Counted from the stretch's first letter, positions 47,701 to 60,095 are shown. The stretch: DNA of 64,000 nt from Gerris lacustris (GCA_951217055.1 OX578280.1:16903394-16967393), one strand, 5' to 3'. Notes: a model not told the origin generated them from the letters alone. Numbers and translations are program-made.

Positions 47701-48067
47701 TTGTCCTTCATTAACTTAACTGAATCCACCATCTCGCATAACTCTAGAAGAAATACCTTCAAATAAAGTTATCACAGAGAACCAACAAGATCTACGGTAC
47801 ATTTAGGTTTAGTACCAACTTCAACTACTCTAAACACCAATATATATTTTTTTGAAGAGTAAACAAAAGAAGAGAAAATATTTGGTTGAAGGAAAAGCCT
47901 CAACTGAATCCTGAAGCCTTTAACTCACACAGGGAAACCTACTTCAATATTTACAACGTCCAAAACCCCTTCCCACACATCCCTGAATATCATAAACTTT
48001 CCGCTTCGGGGTCAACTCAGAATTCATAACCTCAAAAAACGACAAATCCAAGTATGAATCGGGGGCG
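47701..48067. other. No gene recognised
   Basis: A moderately AT-rich, C-rich stretch without a frame or repeat match. Confidence 0.35.
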
Positions 48068-48245
48068 AAAAAAATCAAAAACTTTTTTTTTTGTTTTGGT
48101 TTCTGTATTCTTTACCTTAATTGTTTCAATGTGCTAAATTTGGGGAAGATTGAAAGACGGGAAGTGGTTCAAAATTGGGGTAACGGAAACGTGCGATGAA
48201 ACTTGCAAAGCAAAGTAATTTAAGACCAGTAAAAAAAAGAAAATT
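48068..48245 (+). repeat. Family N repeat, copy 2
   Basis: Same words as 44103-44290 and a shorter poly-T. Again followed by an inverted family B copy. Confidence 0.8.
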
Positions 48246-48295
48246 CTATTGTAGTTAAAAATATCTGAAGGTATAAATACCCCCAAAAAATACTC

Positions 48296-48862
48296 TGCCA
48301 ATTAGAGTGGCACATAGCTTCCTTGCGTTATATTTTGTACACTTTGATTTTATACTATTAAACCCTATTATTCTCAAATTTATTTAACTTTCCTACGTTT
48401 TTCAAAACAGTCAAAATTGTTTTGATATTTTACATTAATTAAAATATCAATTTAGCAAAATTTAAGGAGCGCGACGGTTGAAATTAATCTGGGCCATCTG
48501 AGGGTACTTTGGACACTATCCGAATTTCATACAAATCAGATAAGTGCTCTTGATTATATAGGTGTAAATAAATATATGCTTATGCGCATGTGAAAGAGAA
48601 AATAATTGGCGCAGAAGGTTGACACTTATTTGGGCCAACAATGGGCTGATTATGACCTACCATACAAATTTCAATAAAATAAGATGAATAGATTTTAAGA
48701 TATGTTGGTTCCCAAAAATTGAGCGACATACCAACAGACAGAAACAGAACCAAAAATGTTTCCTGTTGTCTAAAACGTGTTTCTGTCTTGAAATTTTTGA
48801 AATCAGAGGCCTATACATTTATTTTTTTCTTCGGAACAATAATTATATAGCTTCACCTTTTT
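48296..48862 (-). repeat. Family B repeat, inverted copy
   Basis: Runs from GCCAATTAGAGTGGCACATA on the left to a degraded 5' end near 48860. It contains the GTCTGTTGGTATG tract and a degraded core. Confidence 0.8.
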
Positions 48863-48929
48863 TATAAATAAATCTTAAAGACAGAAGAAATTTAGTTTTA
48901 CATTAATTTGACAAAGGATTTAATAAAAC

Positions 48930-49445
48930 TAGTAGTTCTGCGAAAATTAGAAAAAAAATTAAATGCGGACAGAGGGTCCATTTAAATACGAATCTAAAGA
49001 TATTGGTCGATTTCCCGAGAAAAATCTAGTTTCTATGAAAATTATTTTAAACGAGGACAGTGAGATGTGGGGCTCGATTCCCCGCTGGGGCAAAGTTATT
49101 TTTATGGTATTTGTAAAAATTTAATTCGGATATAAACCATAAAAATCGATTTCAATTACTTAGAGGATAAATGATAACCCGAGGCGAAATCGAGAAATTA
49201 ATTTAAGCTATAAATTTGGGGGCACTCCCCCTCAAAAACTCTGAAAAAACATTATTTCTCGAAAACTATTCCGACGATTTTTAATTAATTTTTTTAAAAA
49301 ATGTAGACCATTTAAATACGAATCTAACCGTATAAGTCATTTTCCCGGGAAAAATCTAGCTTCTGAGAAAATAATATTAAACGCGGACAGTGAGAGGCCG
49401 GGTTCGATTCCCTGCTGGGAAGGTTATTTTTATGGTAATTCTAAA
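48930..49445 (+). repeat. Family A 3' halves in tandem
   Basis: Two partial copies of the 3' half. Each ends with a box-B-like motif ('GGCTCGATTCCCCGC' near 49070 and 'GGGTTCGATTCCCTG' near 49399). Confidence 0.75.
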
Positions 49446-50483
49446 CTTTTTTTAAACAAATAAACCATATAAATCGATTTTAATGTCTTAAAGGAACATA
49501 TATTCCAAATTTCAAGATAAACAAAAAATAAATTAGAAAACATTTATATTGTTTTATTTTTTAAAAAAATTAAAAATGAAATTCATTAAATATAAATTTC
49601 ATACGTTGTTTTTTATGACTTCAAAGAACATCTATGCCAAATTTGAAGAAATAGAATAAAGCGTTTGGCCGTAAGCGCGTAACAAACATTTTCAAGCGAA
49701 ATGGAAAACGGTCTAGTACCTGGGGAAGATTGGGGAACAAAAAAGTTATAACATAGACCTCACTTCGCTCGGATTAGTTATTGATAGTTTGAGTATGTGA
49801 ATTATTATAATAAAATCTAAATTAAATAAGCAAAAAGATATTTTAATTGTTTTTTTAAAAACTAAACTTTACATGTACATATACGAGAATATAGTTATTA
49901 TTTCTATTTGGGACATGAGTGCACTATAAAAGAATTGATGAACTATAAAAAAAATGTTTACTTTTAAACCAAATTCTATCTTATTTCTCCACTAATTCAA
50001 AGTATTGTTTTATAATAGTAATAATACCGTCCTTGAAAAGAAAATTTTAAGCTACAAAAAATCATGAATACCAAGATTATAGAAAGATGTTTTTCAATAT
50101 TTGGAATATTGTTATTCAATTTGGAATGAACATGAATGAAGACTTTCAACAGTTAATCTCACTGTATAATTTGGATTCTTGGAATTATGAAGAATGCTTC
50201 ATTGATAAAATTCATTCAAATTAGTGGCTTAAGGTATTAAGCAGGGTAGATCAAAAGAAACAAAGTTATCTAAACAAATATTATAAAAGGGAACAGTGAA
50301 TTTAAAATATTTAGAGAGAATTTATTTTAATTTGGCCAAATTTCATCTCTACCCGGGACATAATCATGCCTAAGCATCATTAACAATAATTATGTATTTT
50401 ATAAATTACCATGTACATTATTATTATGTATAACTTAACTTATATTTTTAAAACATTGAACATTAATAAATAGATGTTATTAA
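49446..50483. other. AT-rich DNA, no gene recognised
   Basis: No repeat family and no frame of note. Confidence 0.4.
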
Positions 50484-51228
50484 TAGTAGTAGTAGTAGTT
50501 GTAGTATTAGTAATCTAGTGCTTCCTACTAGACGGGTAGAACAACTTGTTCGAATCTAGCAATTGGACCATATTTTAGACCCATTTTACTAGCCCCGTGG
50601 TGGAGAGTTCCAGCTAACTTCACACATCATACATTTGTACATTGTACCACCGAAGCGAGCATGATGTGGTCATTAGTGAGCTATATAAGCGTATACGTCA
50701 AAGCGTGGGGGAAGAGTGCCCCATAGGGGGTGTCCCCCGCCTAACTCCGTTCTCGAACCATAGATACAAATCACATCATCATGACACGGATCGAACCCAC
50801 ATCACTCGAACCACATTATAGCGTAGGGGAAGAGTGCCCCTTAGGGGGTATCCCTCGCCCTGCTCCGTCCTCGAACCATAGATACAAATCACATCATCAT
50901 GACACGGATTGAACCCACATCAATCGGACCCCATTGAAGCGTGGGGGAAGAGTGCCCCATAGGGGGTGTCCCTCGCCCAACTCCGTTCTCGAACAATAGA
51001 TAAAAATCACATCATCATGACACGGATCGGACCCACATCACTCGAACCACATTATAGCGTGGGAGAAGAGTGCCCCATAGGGTGTTATCCCACGCCCTGC
51101 TCCGTCCGCGATTCATAGATGCAATTCAGAGTATCATGGCACGGGATCGAACCTACGACCTCGAGTCGCCTCAACTTATTGATGGCTGGGCGTGCGCCTA
51201 GAGCCTCTCCGCCACGCTGGCTCCCTTG
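50484..51228 (-). mobile_element. Family F tRNA-like SINE with array, copy 2
   Basis: On the minus strand: a tRNA-like head 'GGGAGCCAGCGTGGCGGAGA' and 'GTAGGTTCGATCCCGTGCC', then a 118-bp array (starts at 50703, 50821, 50939, 51057), body, and a (CTA)n tail at 50484-50510. Units 1 and 3 share 'CACTCGAACCACATTATA', while unit 2 differs, so an older two-unit repeat is likely. A possible target word, TTATTAATA, stands on both sides. Confidence 0.85.
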
Positions 51229-51313
51229 ATTTTATTAATAAGTATATAATAGGATCATTCAGATGAAAAAAATACAAATTAATTAATTTCAATCGAAATA
51301 ATACGACCCTTCC

Positions 51314-51573
51314 TCATAAGGTCATCATCAATCAATTTCTTTATTTAAAAGGAGTTTATAATTCCGAACAAAATATCACAATCATAGTAAGTAGTAGGGT
51401 TTGTTTCCTTAAATATAATTCTTAATGATAGTACGGTCTAAAGTCATAAGGTCATCATCAGTCAATTTCTTTATTTAAAAGGAGTTTATAATTCCGAACA
51501 AAATATCACAATCATAGTAAGTAGTAGGGTTTGTTTCCTTGAATATAATTCTTAATGATAGTAGGGTCTAAAG
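51314..51573. repeat. Tandem duplication, 2 units of 130 bp
   Basis: The words 'AAGGTCATCATCA' and 'AGTAGTAGGGTTTGTTTCCT' recur exactly 130 bp apart, with about three differences between units. A recent duplication. Confidence 0.95.
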
Positions 51574-52370
51574 GAAAAAAATAAAAGCTCAAATTTGCAA
51601 TATTTCGACCCCTCGACACATACAAATGTTGCATTAAATTGTTTTAATATACTGAATATAGAGGGTCTTGAAAGCAATACATTTTTTCCATTAGCTTTCA
51701 AAATCTTTCTCAACCTCACCTTCAATGTAATTTATAAACGCTATCTATCAACTATATTATATATACAAAGGAAATGAGACTCTATATCAAGTGTGACATA
51801 ATATTTAGGAATAAAAGGGAAAGAATAAGGGAGAGAAAAGTGAATAGAGAGTAATCTAAAGTAAAAGGTAAGTGTGCATGTTTTCAGGTAATCAGATGTG
51901 AAGAGAGATGGTAAGATCTAGGTCAGCATAAAATAATACTTCTTATTGTATTCAAACAACGACTGTATAATACAGTACAATCACACCCGCAATAATACAA
52001 TCCCTTTTATATTAAATACAATATGAAAATACTAAGGATTATTAAACTGTATTATCAAACTAATCCTCCCTTAGAAATACATTCTAAATCTATTGTCAAT
52101 TTAGTTTTAATCTTAATAATCACTCTGAATTAATCTATTCATAATAAATAGTGCTTAGCTATAACGCCGAAGTTGGTGAATTCAAGTATTAAAATAGACA
52201 GAAACTCTAGGAATCTAACAATGAACTTATAAATCTACAAGATAAAGATTATTAAACGAGCTTATTGAGATAAATTGGACTTTTGACCAACGATAACTTG
52301 CAAAATATTGACAGATTAGTACAAATTTAAGCATAAAGGTAAAATGCGTCTTAGCATTTGTGACAACTAT
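51574..52370. other. No gene recognised
   Basis: AT-rich, no repeat match. The 60-codon frame at 51595 is not supported. Confidence 0.4.
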
Positions 52371-53328
52371 GATAGCGCCCCATCCACTGTCGTTCTAAGG
52401 AAAGCCGATTCCGTCAAGAAAGAGTGTTAGTGTATGGGGTTCAAGAGGAAAGAACGACAGGATTATAATCTTACAAGATCATCCCGTCACGCCATCCTCT
52501 CCATTCTTGTCCACCGATAAGTTTCATGTGGATAGGATAGAAATAACTATAGATCCACTGTCGTTCTTTCCGTAAGGAAAGTCGATTCCGTCAAGGAAGT
52601 GTCAGTGTATGGGGTTCAAGAGGAAAGAACGGCAGGATTATAATCTTGCAAGATTATCCCAGTTAGGCAACGAATCCCAAAGGTTTGTATAGCGCCTCAT
52701 CCACTGTCGTTCTTTCCGTAAAGAAAGCCGATTCCGTCAAGAAAGTGTGTTAGTGTATCGGTTCAAGAGGAAAGAACGGCATGACTATAATCTTACAAGA
52801 TCATCCCGTCGCGCCATCCTCTCCATTCTTGTCAACCGATAAGTTCCATGTGGATGGGATAGAGATAACTGTAGAGATTCACTGTCGTCGATTCCGTCAA
52901 GAAAGAGTGTCAGTGTATGGGTTTCAAGAGGAAAGAACGGTAGGATTATAAACTTGCAAGATTATCCCAGTTAGGCAACGAATCCCAAAGGTTTGTATGA
53001 CACGACACGCTTTCCCTCGACGAGACAACATTCCCTTGGAAAGTGAGAGGAAAGAGACCACCCACACGTGTTCTTTCCTTCTGGCCTCACAAAATTTAAA
53101 AACAAACAGGATTATGCTATTTCATGTGGATGGGCAACGAAGGGATTGTAGTCCACGACAAGCCTGCAGGATGGAATGAGAGGATTGTCTCACAGGAAAG
53201 AGTGCAGGAAAGTGGTTGCGTGGATGGTAATGAACATGATTATCAATCATGCCGTGCTTTCCTTCGCGATTAAGAAAAAGGAAAGTCTTCGGGAAAGAAC
53301 GACAGTGGATGGGGAGCTATTGTTCTTA
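52371..53328. mobile_element. Inverted-repeat element with internal tandem repeats
   Basis: The left end 'GCGCCCCATCCACTGTCGTT' mirrors the right end 'AACGACAGTGGATGGGGAGC', giving ~25-bp terminal inverted repeats. Inside, a ~317 bp period (starting at 52371 and 52688) repeats the terminal word and 'GATTCCGTCAAGAAAG', 'TCAAGAGGAAAGAACG' and 'GATTATAATCTT'. No transposase frame is present; the 60-codon frame near 52997 lacks motifs. Confidence 0.75.
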
Positions 53329-53379
53329 AAATTTTCACATTGAATATTGTCAATTTGCCGGCCGATAATGCAGACGACT

Positions 53380-53560
53380 GAACAAAAAGTTTTGAGTAGG
53401 GAAAACATGTTCTACATTAATTTAAAGGTCTCGATGAGTAATTAAAAAATATGTAACAATTAAAAATGCACACTCAATATTTTTAAGATGGCGGCCAATG
53501 TGGCAGAAGAATAGAAAAAAGGTTATTAGCAGTGTGTTTTACAGATCGTTTTAGGGATTA
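53380..53560 (-). repeat. Family O fragment
   Basis: On the minus strand it reads 'CACATTGGCCGCCATCTTAA' and 'AATATTGAGTGTGCATTTTT', matching the 35.4 kb units. Confidence 0.7.
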
Positions 53561-53841
53561 GGAAAAGAATATTTAAAAAAATTTCCAATATTTGCTGGCA
53601 TTTTGAAAACAAATATGGTATGTATAATGTATATGAGCACAATGTAAATAGCGAGTTCTTTTTGCACCACATCACTAATTATAAATTTATAAATATACAA
53701 GTAACGTTTATTATGAAATTAAATGATTGTTATATAGCGTATAGGTTTTCATTGGCAAGAGTCTAACTAATCTAGATTAAATGAAGGAGACTGCGTCACA
53801 GATTTTTCGAAAATCGACGTTTCAAACCCTTTACAGTGATC

Positions 53842-54311
53842 ATTCATAAGGTAGTTAACTCATTATGAGCAAATAACTTAAGGATGATCCCTGTAGTAGG
53901 CTCATTATTAGAAAATTACTTGAGAATGATCCCTGCAATTGGCTCATTATTCTCATTATGAGCAAATCACTTGAGAATGATTCCTGTAGTCGACTCATTG
54001 TGAGCAAAAAAAAAAAAAAAAAAAAAAAATCTCTTGAGAATAATCCCTGTAGTAGGCTCATTATTCTCATTATGAGCAAATTAATTAAGAAAGATCCCTG
54101 TAGTAGGCTCATTATTCTCATTATGAGCAAATTACTTAAGAAAGATCCCTGTAGTAGGCTCATTATTCTCATTATGAGCAAGTTACTTGAGAATGATCCT
54201 TGTAGTAGGCTCATTATTCTTATTATGAGCAAATTACTGGAGAAAGATCCCTATAGTAGGCTCGTTATTCTCATTATGAGCAAATCACTTGAGAATGGTC
54301 CCTGCAGTAGG
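53842..54311. repeat. 51-bp tandem array, about 9 units
   Basis: Each unit has 'GATCCCTGTAGTAGGCTCAT' and 'CTCATTATGAGCAAATTACT'. The 51-bp period is a multiple of three, so long frames stay open on both strands (125 and 147 codons) with a 17-residue repeat. A poly-A run of ~24 interrupts one unit near 54006. Confidence 0.95.
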
Positions 54312-55586
54312 TTCAAACATGCAGGATTCACAAAAACCTCCGACACGGTTTCCATCGTAAGATTTAGATTTAATATATTAAATATATATTATTCAATTTG
54401 AGAAATACTCCTGCATTGGATTTTTTTTTAACCTCTATTTATTTTTATCAAATAAAATGAAGTAGAAAATGTTATAAATGTATAAAAAAAAGTTGGGGCA
54501 AATCACTAAAGAAGTAAAGAATTGTTAGAAAAGTATAAAGAAGATGTAGAGAAAAAAGAAGAAAAAAAACTCTATGTTAGAGATAACTCGTTATCAAGTA
54601 ACAAGGGAAGAAAGTAAGGTTACTAACAAGGTAGAAGCAAAGAATTAACTAAAGCTAGCAAAGAGACCTTGACATACCTTACAGATCCAACGGAAAAACA
54701 CCGACTTCTTGCGAAATTAACCCCTGACACAGATTTTTAGAGAAAAATTTGGACAATAAAACTTAACTACTTTTTTTAATTTTCTTTTGGAAGAAAAATG
54801 TCTTTTTATGCCTTTGTATTTTAATCCGAAATAATTTTCTTAATTCAACGGTAAGAATAAAGTTAGAATGGTATAAGTTAGGTCTTGAAATGAGCTAACG
54901 TAAAACATGTATTTTATTTTACGATAATACTTTACTGCATTATGTAAAAGTTGTGTTTTGTATAAAGCAAGTACTTTTTCATCTACATAAGCTAAATTAT
55001 ATTTAAGTAAACATTTTATTTGATTAAAAATACAATGTTTAATCGGATGCCGTCTTCTTATGCTTATATTTCTTTGGACTAAATGGATTTTTAGGTACTT
55101 TAGGCCCTATGTGACAAAAACACCTTTAATTTAGCCATTTTTCTCTCTGTAATATGGAAAACTTTAACTAATAAATAGGGATTACGGTTAATTTATCAGG
55201 ATTTTTTTTTAAACTCATAGTGGGTAAAATGCCAGCTCTTCGTAAACACTGACCTTTAAAAAGATGGAAATTAAAAAAAGGTCACTGCCTAAAAGATGAT
55301 TATGACATGGTTCGTTGTACTTATCGAATGATGCTGCTCGATGAGCCGAGCAAGAATATATGCGGGGGTGGATAAAATTCTTTATGTCTAAAATTCATTG
55401 TTTTTACAAAAATTCCAAATGTAGTATGTCCACTCACAAACGCCTATAAGACACATCATCTTCGGCATAAGGGTTTCAAGACGGATTTACGTAACCTTAA
55501 AAATAAGATGCAGTATATATCCTTTCAAATTACACAATATTAGTTTTATAATCATTTCTATATTTTATCTTATATAATCAACCGAT
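54312..55586. other. AT-rich DNA, no gene recognised
   Basis: No family repeat and no credible frame in about 1.3 kb, one of the few stretches apparently free of recognisable elements. Confidence 0.4.
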
Positions 55587-55588
55587 TA

Positions 55589-56363
55589 AGAGGTCTATTC
55601 GAAAAGTAACCTCCGATTGTCCACTATGAGGGAAGTAGTGGGACTAGCGACGCCATCGTTGCACTTACGTACACGGCAGGACAGTCTACATCAAGCCGCG
55701 GTTTAATGAATGTCGCACGAGCACTAGTTTGGTTTTTATAGCATCTTGAAATGTGCACTCTAAAAAAACTTCCGTCCAAATGTGAAGTGCGAGATGTTAC
55801 ATGGTTTGTTTTACGGGAAAAAAATATTTGCCAGCAGGTATTCATGGAGAACTTTCTGACAAGTATTTACCAAGTGTTAAAAATGAAGGAGTTGTACGTG
55901 AATGGGTTAGTTTATTTAAAGGTGGACGAACAATCATTAATGATGAAGAAAGTCCTGGTAGGCCATCATTAGTCACACAGATGAACTCGTTCAGAATATT
56001 GATGGAAAAATTCGTGAACATTTCACAACTTTGGAGTTGTCTAATGAATTTCTACAGATTTCTAGGACTGTGTTATACGATGTAGTGACAGAGAGGTTAG
56101 GTTACCGGAAGTTCTGTGCTTGATGGGTGCCAAAAAAATTTACCGAGCACCAAAAAACCTAGCACTTCGCATTTGGACGGAACTTTTTTTGGAGCGCACA
56201 TTTCAAGATGCTATAAAAACCAAACTAGTGCTCGTACGACATTCATTTGACCACGGCTTGATGCAGACTGACCTGCTGCGTACGTGAGTGCAACAATAGT
56301 GTCGCTAGTCCCACTACTTCCCGCACAGTGGCCAATCGGAGGTTACTTTCCAAATAGTCCTCG
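55589..56363 (+). mobile_element. Fold-back mariner derivative
   Basis: A 775 bp element at a TA site (55587-55588 and 56364-56365). Its ends, GAGGTCTATTCGAAAAGTAA on the left and the complement of GAGGACTATTTGGAAAGTAA on the right, continue into inverted arms of 202 bp each (55589-55790 and 56162-56363). The arms include the mariner 5' leader and the first ~13 transposase codons. The right arm therefore is an inverted copy of the left, replacing the mariner 3' half. Confidence 0.85.
55751..56160 (+). pseudogene. Mariner transposase N-terminal fragment, frameshifted
   Basis: The start codon at 55751 gives 'MCTLKKLPSKCEVRDVTWF'. After a frame change in an A run near 55820 the match continues with 'GVVREWVSLFKGGRT' and 'DEESPGRPSLVT' (frame from 55801). 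A third frame then carries 'LGYRKFCA' and 'WVPKKFTEH'. This covers the two helix-turn-helix DNA-binding units and the linker of a Tc1/mariner transposase. The whole catalytic DDE/D domain is absent because the sequence turns into the inverted arm at 56162. At least two frameshifts and one stop are present, so it cannot be active. Confidence 0.85.
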
Positions 56364-56365
56364 TA

Positions 56366-58080
56366 TTTAATTCATTTATAAATAGACTTAAATGTAAAAT
56401 TTGATATTAATTCGACAAAAAAAAGAATGCCCCATCACAAATAAAATATGTATAAAGTATTTTAAAAATACATTCGAAGAAATTAAATATATAATAACAT
56501 CATTGATATCTTATATTGAGTTTTTATCTTTAAAAAAAGAGTCCTTGTTATTAGGAAATTCCACAAATAGCAATATTTTATTGAAATCGATTGAATAAAA
56601 AAAATCCCCCTAATCCTTTTTCTTAACACTAGTAATTGATATATGAGATGGAAAGAGAAGCCAATAATATTGAAGGCAATTCCCAAGCATCTTCATTGTC
56701 CTTAGTAGTAGATGTGTAAGGACTTGTTCACATACCAATACTATCTACACAAACCCAATCTTTACAATACTACAATCCACAGCTACCTATACTACTATCC
56801 TGATTCTTCACACAGAAACACGTTGAAATTCACGTGTTAAGCTCTCTCCTTCGTTTCTAAGGGCTAAAGGTCGAAACAGAATAGAAGGCATCTGGAACAG
56901 AAAAAACCTTTTCCTCAGGTTTTAACCTTTATCCTCCCTTCATAGAAGCACAAGAAACCCTAAAATTCTTTTATATTCTTTATTCCTTCCTTATCCAATT
57001 CAATTGAAAAATTTTTTTTTTTCTTCTTGCATCTCTGCCTTATTCTTCTACATCTTGGATTCTCCAATTTTTACCTTTTTACTCCATCTTCCCCTTTTAT
57101 TTGTATACTAGATTCAACGTCGTATCAGGTTTCTATTTGTATCTATATATTACCTTATATCCTTTTTTTTAATCAATGAATATTGATAATATAAAAGTAA
57201 GAATCCCGTGTCAGAAAAAAAAGAAAATTCAAGAAAAAATTCACTGAATTTTGATATTCATTTTTGTTTCTCCAAATTCAGCACTTTCTTTCTTTTCTTA
57301 GTAATCCGGTTTATTTTTTTATTTTACCAAGCAGATAACATGGTTTTGTTCTAGTTCAACTTTCATTTTTCAAAATATATATACATATATATATTCAATT
57401 TAGTAAAAGCTGCAGAATCGGCTTTATTTTATAAGACTATATATTAAAGTTATTTAAGTGGGATAAAACGAATTGTACAACACAATTTATTTTAAATTGG
57501 GAGTAGGAATATAAGGTTGTTTCTTTTTTTGGAATGTGAAACATATTTTTTTAGAATAAAACTATAATAATTTCAAGATAAAAAGAACTTTTTATATACT
57601 ACGTTTTTAAATTTTCTGTTGAATCGTATGTAATGTTGATAATATAATTGTTATTGTTATAACAATAACAATAACAATTAAGTTATAAATAATGTTAGTG
57701 AAAAAAAAAATAGTTCCGAATTTATCTTCACATAAATGACAACCATCCAGAGAGCTGATCTTAAACCTATAAAAGGATAAATCTTTGTACAACGGATCTC
57801 CTCAACACCAAATCTAAAGCATGCCATCGATATATATGAAATAATATAATCGATATTTCCTGTTTTGCTGTCATTCAATGTTTATCTATCACAAATTTGA
57901 GACCCGTCAAAATGAAGATTGCGTAAATATTGGATATGGCAAAACAAATAAAATAACTTGCGGATTTTTTCCGAACTAACTTTCCGCACAGCAAAATTTG
58001 CTGAAAACTAATTAAATTCTGCTGAAAGATGGCTAAAAGTATTAAAATAATGCATTGTCATCGTGTTCTGAGCTATGCTA
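56366..58080. other. AT-rich DNA, no gene recognised
   Basis: About 1.7 kb with no family repeat. A perfect palindrome, GTTATTGTTATAACAATAAC, lies near 57651. 56750-56960 is less AT-rich without a frame. Confidence 0.4.
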
Positions 58081-58171
58081 AAAGTTTCAAATGTCTAGCT
58101 ATTCGGGAAGTTAGTTAGAAATCGATTGCCAGATTTGTACCGGACAAACAAACAAACAAACAAACCAGAAT
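58081..58171 (-). repeat. Isolated tract-plus-core module
   Basis: On the minus strand: a (GTTT)n tract, 'GTCCGGTACAAATC', 'CTAACTTCCCGAATAGCTAG', then ACATTTGAAACTTTTAG. The layout matches the modules of the larger families, with independent sequence. Confidence 0.5.
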
Positions 58172-58371
58172 GCAAGCTAATAAAAACCTAGTAATAAATA
58201 ACTTATTATAACTAACTTCTTAATACTTATAGAAAACTAACTCAAAGAAAACTTTCAAATAAACAAGTGTTGCTGGATTAAAAAATCCAATAATATCATT
58301 AAACATATATAAAAATTTTTCATCAGGTGATTGTTTAGATTTAAATTTAGAATATCATCTAAATCTGGGGG

Positions 58372-58475
58372 CATGGTAGTGCCCCCACCAAGTCGAGCAC
58401 AGCCGTACCATCCTTTACTGGAACCAACTCACGGCAATTTGGAACCCCCTCTATTATCCTATTGAAGATACTTAG
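58372..58475 (+). repeat. Family H head segment, copy 2
   Basis: Same words as 42735-42870 with small changes. Confidence 0.75.
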
Positions 58476-58911
58476 ATATATAAAATTAATTTTAATTTAA
58501 AGTTCATGATAAACTGAACCAGAAATGAAAATTTCACAAAATCTGGTTCTTTGTCCCTTTCAAGGCTAACAGAATAACCGCCTATTCAAAATATTGTAAA
58601 AAAAAAATTGAAAATTGTAAACAGCGCTACTAGAGCTACCTTGTGGAGAACTATAAAACTAAAAAGTTATGTTGAGAACATTCGTTGAGGTTAATTTGAC
58701 AGTATTGTTTGACAGTTATCTTAAAGTGCAAATATATTTATTTCCAGATCGAAGAAGTTACACGAAAGATTAACGCAAGAACAAAGTAAGAAAAAAGACC
58801 CAAGAACTATCAAACAAGATCTAAGAAAAAAAAAAAGAAAAATTGTTTGGGGCAATGAAAAATTACTTACAAAAAGAAGTGAAATCCCAACAAAAACACT
58901 AGAGTAAAAAA
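58476..58911. other. Sequence between the H head and the H fold-back
   Basis: About 430 bp that is absent from the 42.8 kb locus and may be an insertion. No ends or frame are recognised. Confidence 0.4.
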
Positions 58912-59226
58912 TTAAGCTTTCTCGCGTAAAAAATTGTGAGATCATAGGTTTAGCCTAGTCTCCCACAGTCCGAGTAAGTTCTACTAGGTCTAATTTATCC
59001 AGTGCAAGTACATGATGTTTGTCTGTCCCTCTCTCTATTCTCTTTCCCAATCATTCTACACGTTTAAATTTAAAAACCTTTTCGGACTTAGCAAATACAC
59101 ACCCCAAAGAAGCTAAAATTAAATGCAGTGTCGTATACAAATTTGTATCCTTGTGATGCGACAAAAAAATAATATTTATTATTTGATTTAAGTTTGTGGT
59201 GTGTATTTGCCAAGTCAGAAAAGGGT
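58912..59226. mobile_element. Family H fold-back, truncated copy
   Basis: The left arm and loop match 42923-43215. The right arm stops after 'TTGCCAAGTCAGAAAAGG', where family C begins, so C probably inserted into or replaced the right arm. Confidence 0.8.
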
Positions 59227-60095
59227 TTTGGAACGCAGTTCCATATGGCACGTTCTGGAGCCCAGGAGTAATTCCGAAAAAAACTACCAAAATCACCGTC
59301 ATGCAAAATCCGTCACGAAATCTACCGATGATAATAACTTGAGTAAAAGATCACCGAGTTAGTTGAAATATGGTACACATGTTCATTTTACCAATGCCCA
59401 GGCTAAGTTCGTTGGACAACGTTATCCGCCCAAGCGTTCACGCGCAGCGTTCGCGTAAACGTAAGCTTCAAAAATCTTAAAACGGGAAAAAGTGTTACTA
59501 ACTAAAGTGTTATTAAGAAAGCCTGTTACTTGACTTGTTTTGATTATTTTTGTTATATAACAAAATTTCACTATATAAGAAAACATAATCACGGTCTTGT
59601 TAAAAAGTAAAAATTTTCTAGGTATATTATTATAATACAGCGGACTTAATCCAAGAAAAAAATCTAACTTCATCTATTTAATGAGACAAACAACTTTTTT
59701 GAATATTTTTTTTAGTAAAACGAATACTGACACTGTTATGAAGTGATAAAGATCGCTAAATTTATTAAAGTGCACCTAAACGTTTAAAATAAAGAAAACA
59801 ATGATTTTACCGATATCTTCCGTTCTAACGTATAACGATTTTAATACAACTTCTTACACATTGTCTAAAGTACAATTGAAACAGACATGTAAAATTTCAA
59901 CCTGATACAAGCAGAAGCTTTAGAGTAGGGAAGAGGTATATTTTATAATATTTTAAATTAGTAGGCCGGGAAGGTAGAAAACAGTCCTATTTCAATACAA
60001 CATCCTTTAACAAACATACTCTTTAACAATAATAAACTCATCATGATCAACTTTTTTCTTATATTCAATATATATGTTGTTAGACGTTTTTGATT
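59227..60095 (+). mobile_element. Family C element, truncated by the BEL LTR
   Basis: Starts 'GGAACGCAGTTCCATATGGC' and follows the 26.45 kb copy through 'TTTACCGATATCTTCCGTTC' and 'AACTCATCATGATCAAC'. Homology ends at about 60090-60113 against the LTR. A ~100 bp segment near 59490-59660 is extra relative to the 26-kb copy. Confidence 0.75.

Noticed and set aside
53958..54401. A 147-codon repeat protein
   Set aside because: It is produced by the 51-bp array and a poly-A run, and the minus strand is equally open.
55624..55845. A 73-codon minus-strand gene
   Set aside because: It is antisense to the mariner left arm and its frame reflects the inverted repeat.
56646..56717. Short frame starting 'MEREANNIEGNSQASS' as an exon
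   Set aside because: Only 23 codons long. The acceptor-like site upstream puts a stop in the same frame, and no partner exon is seen.
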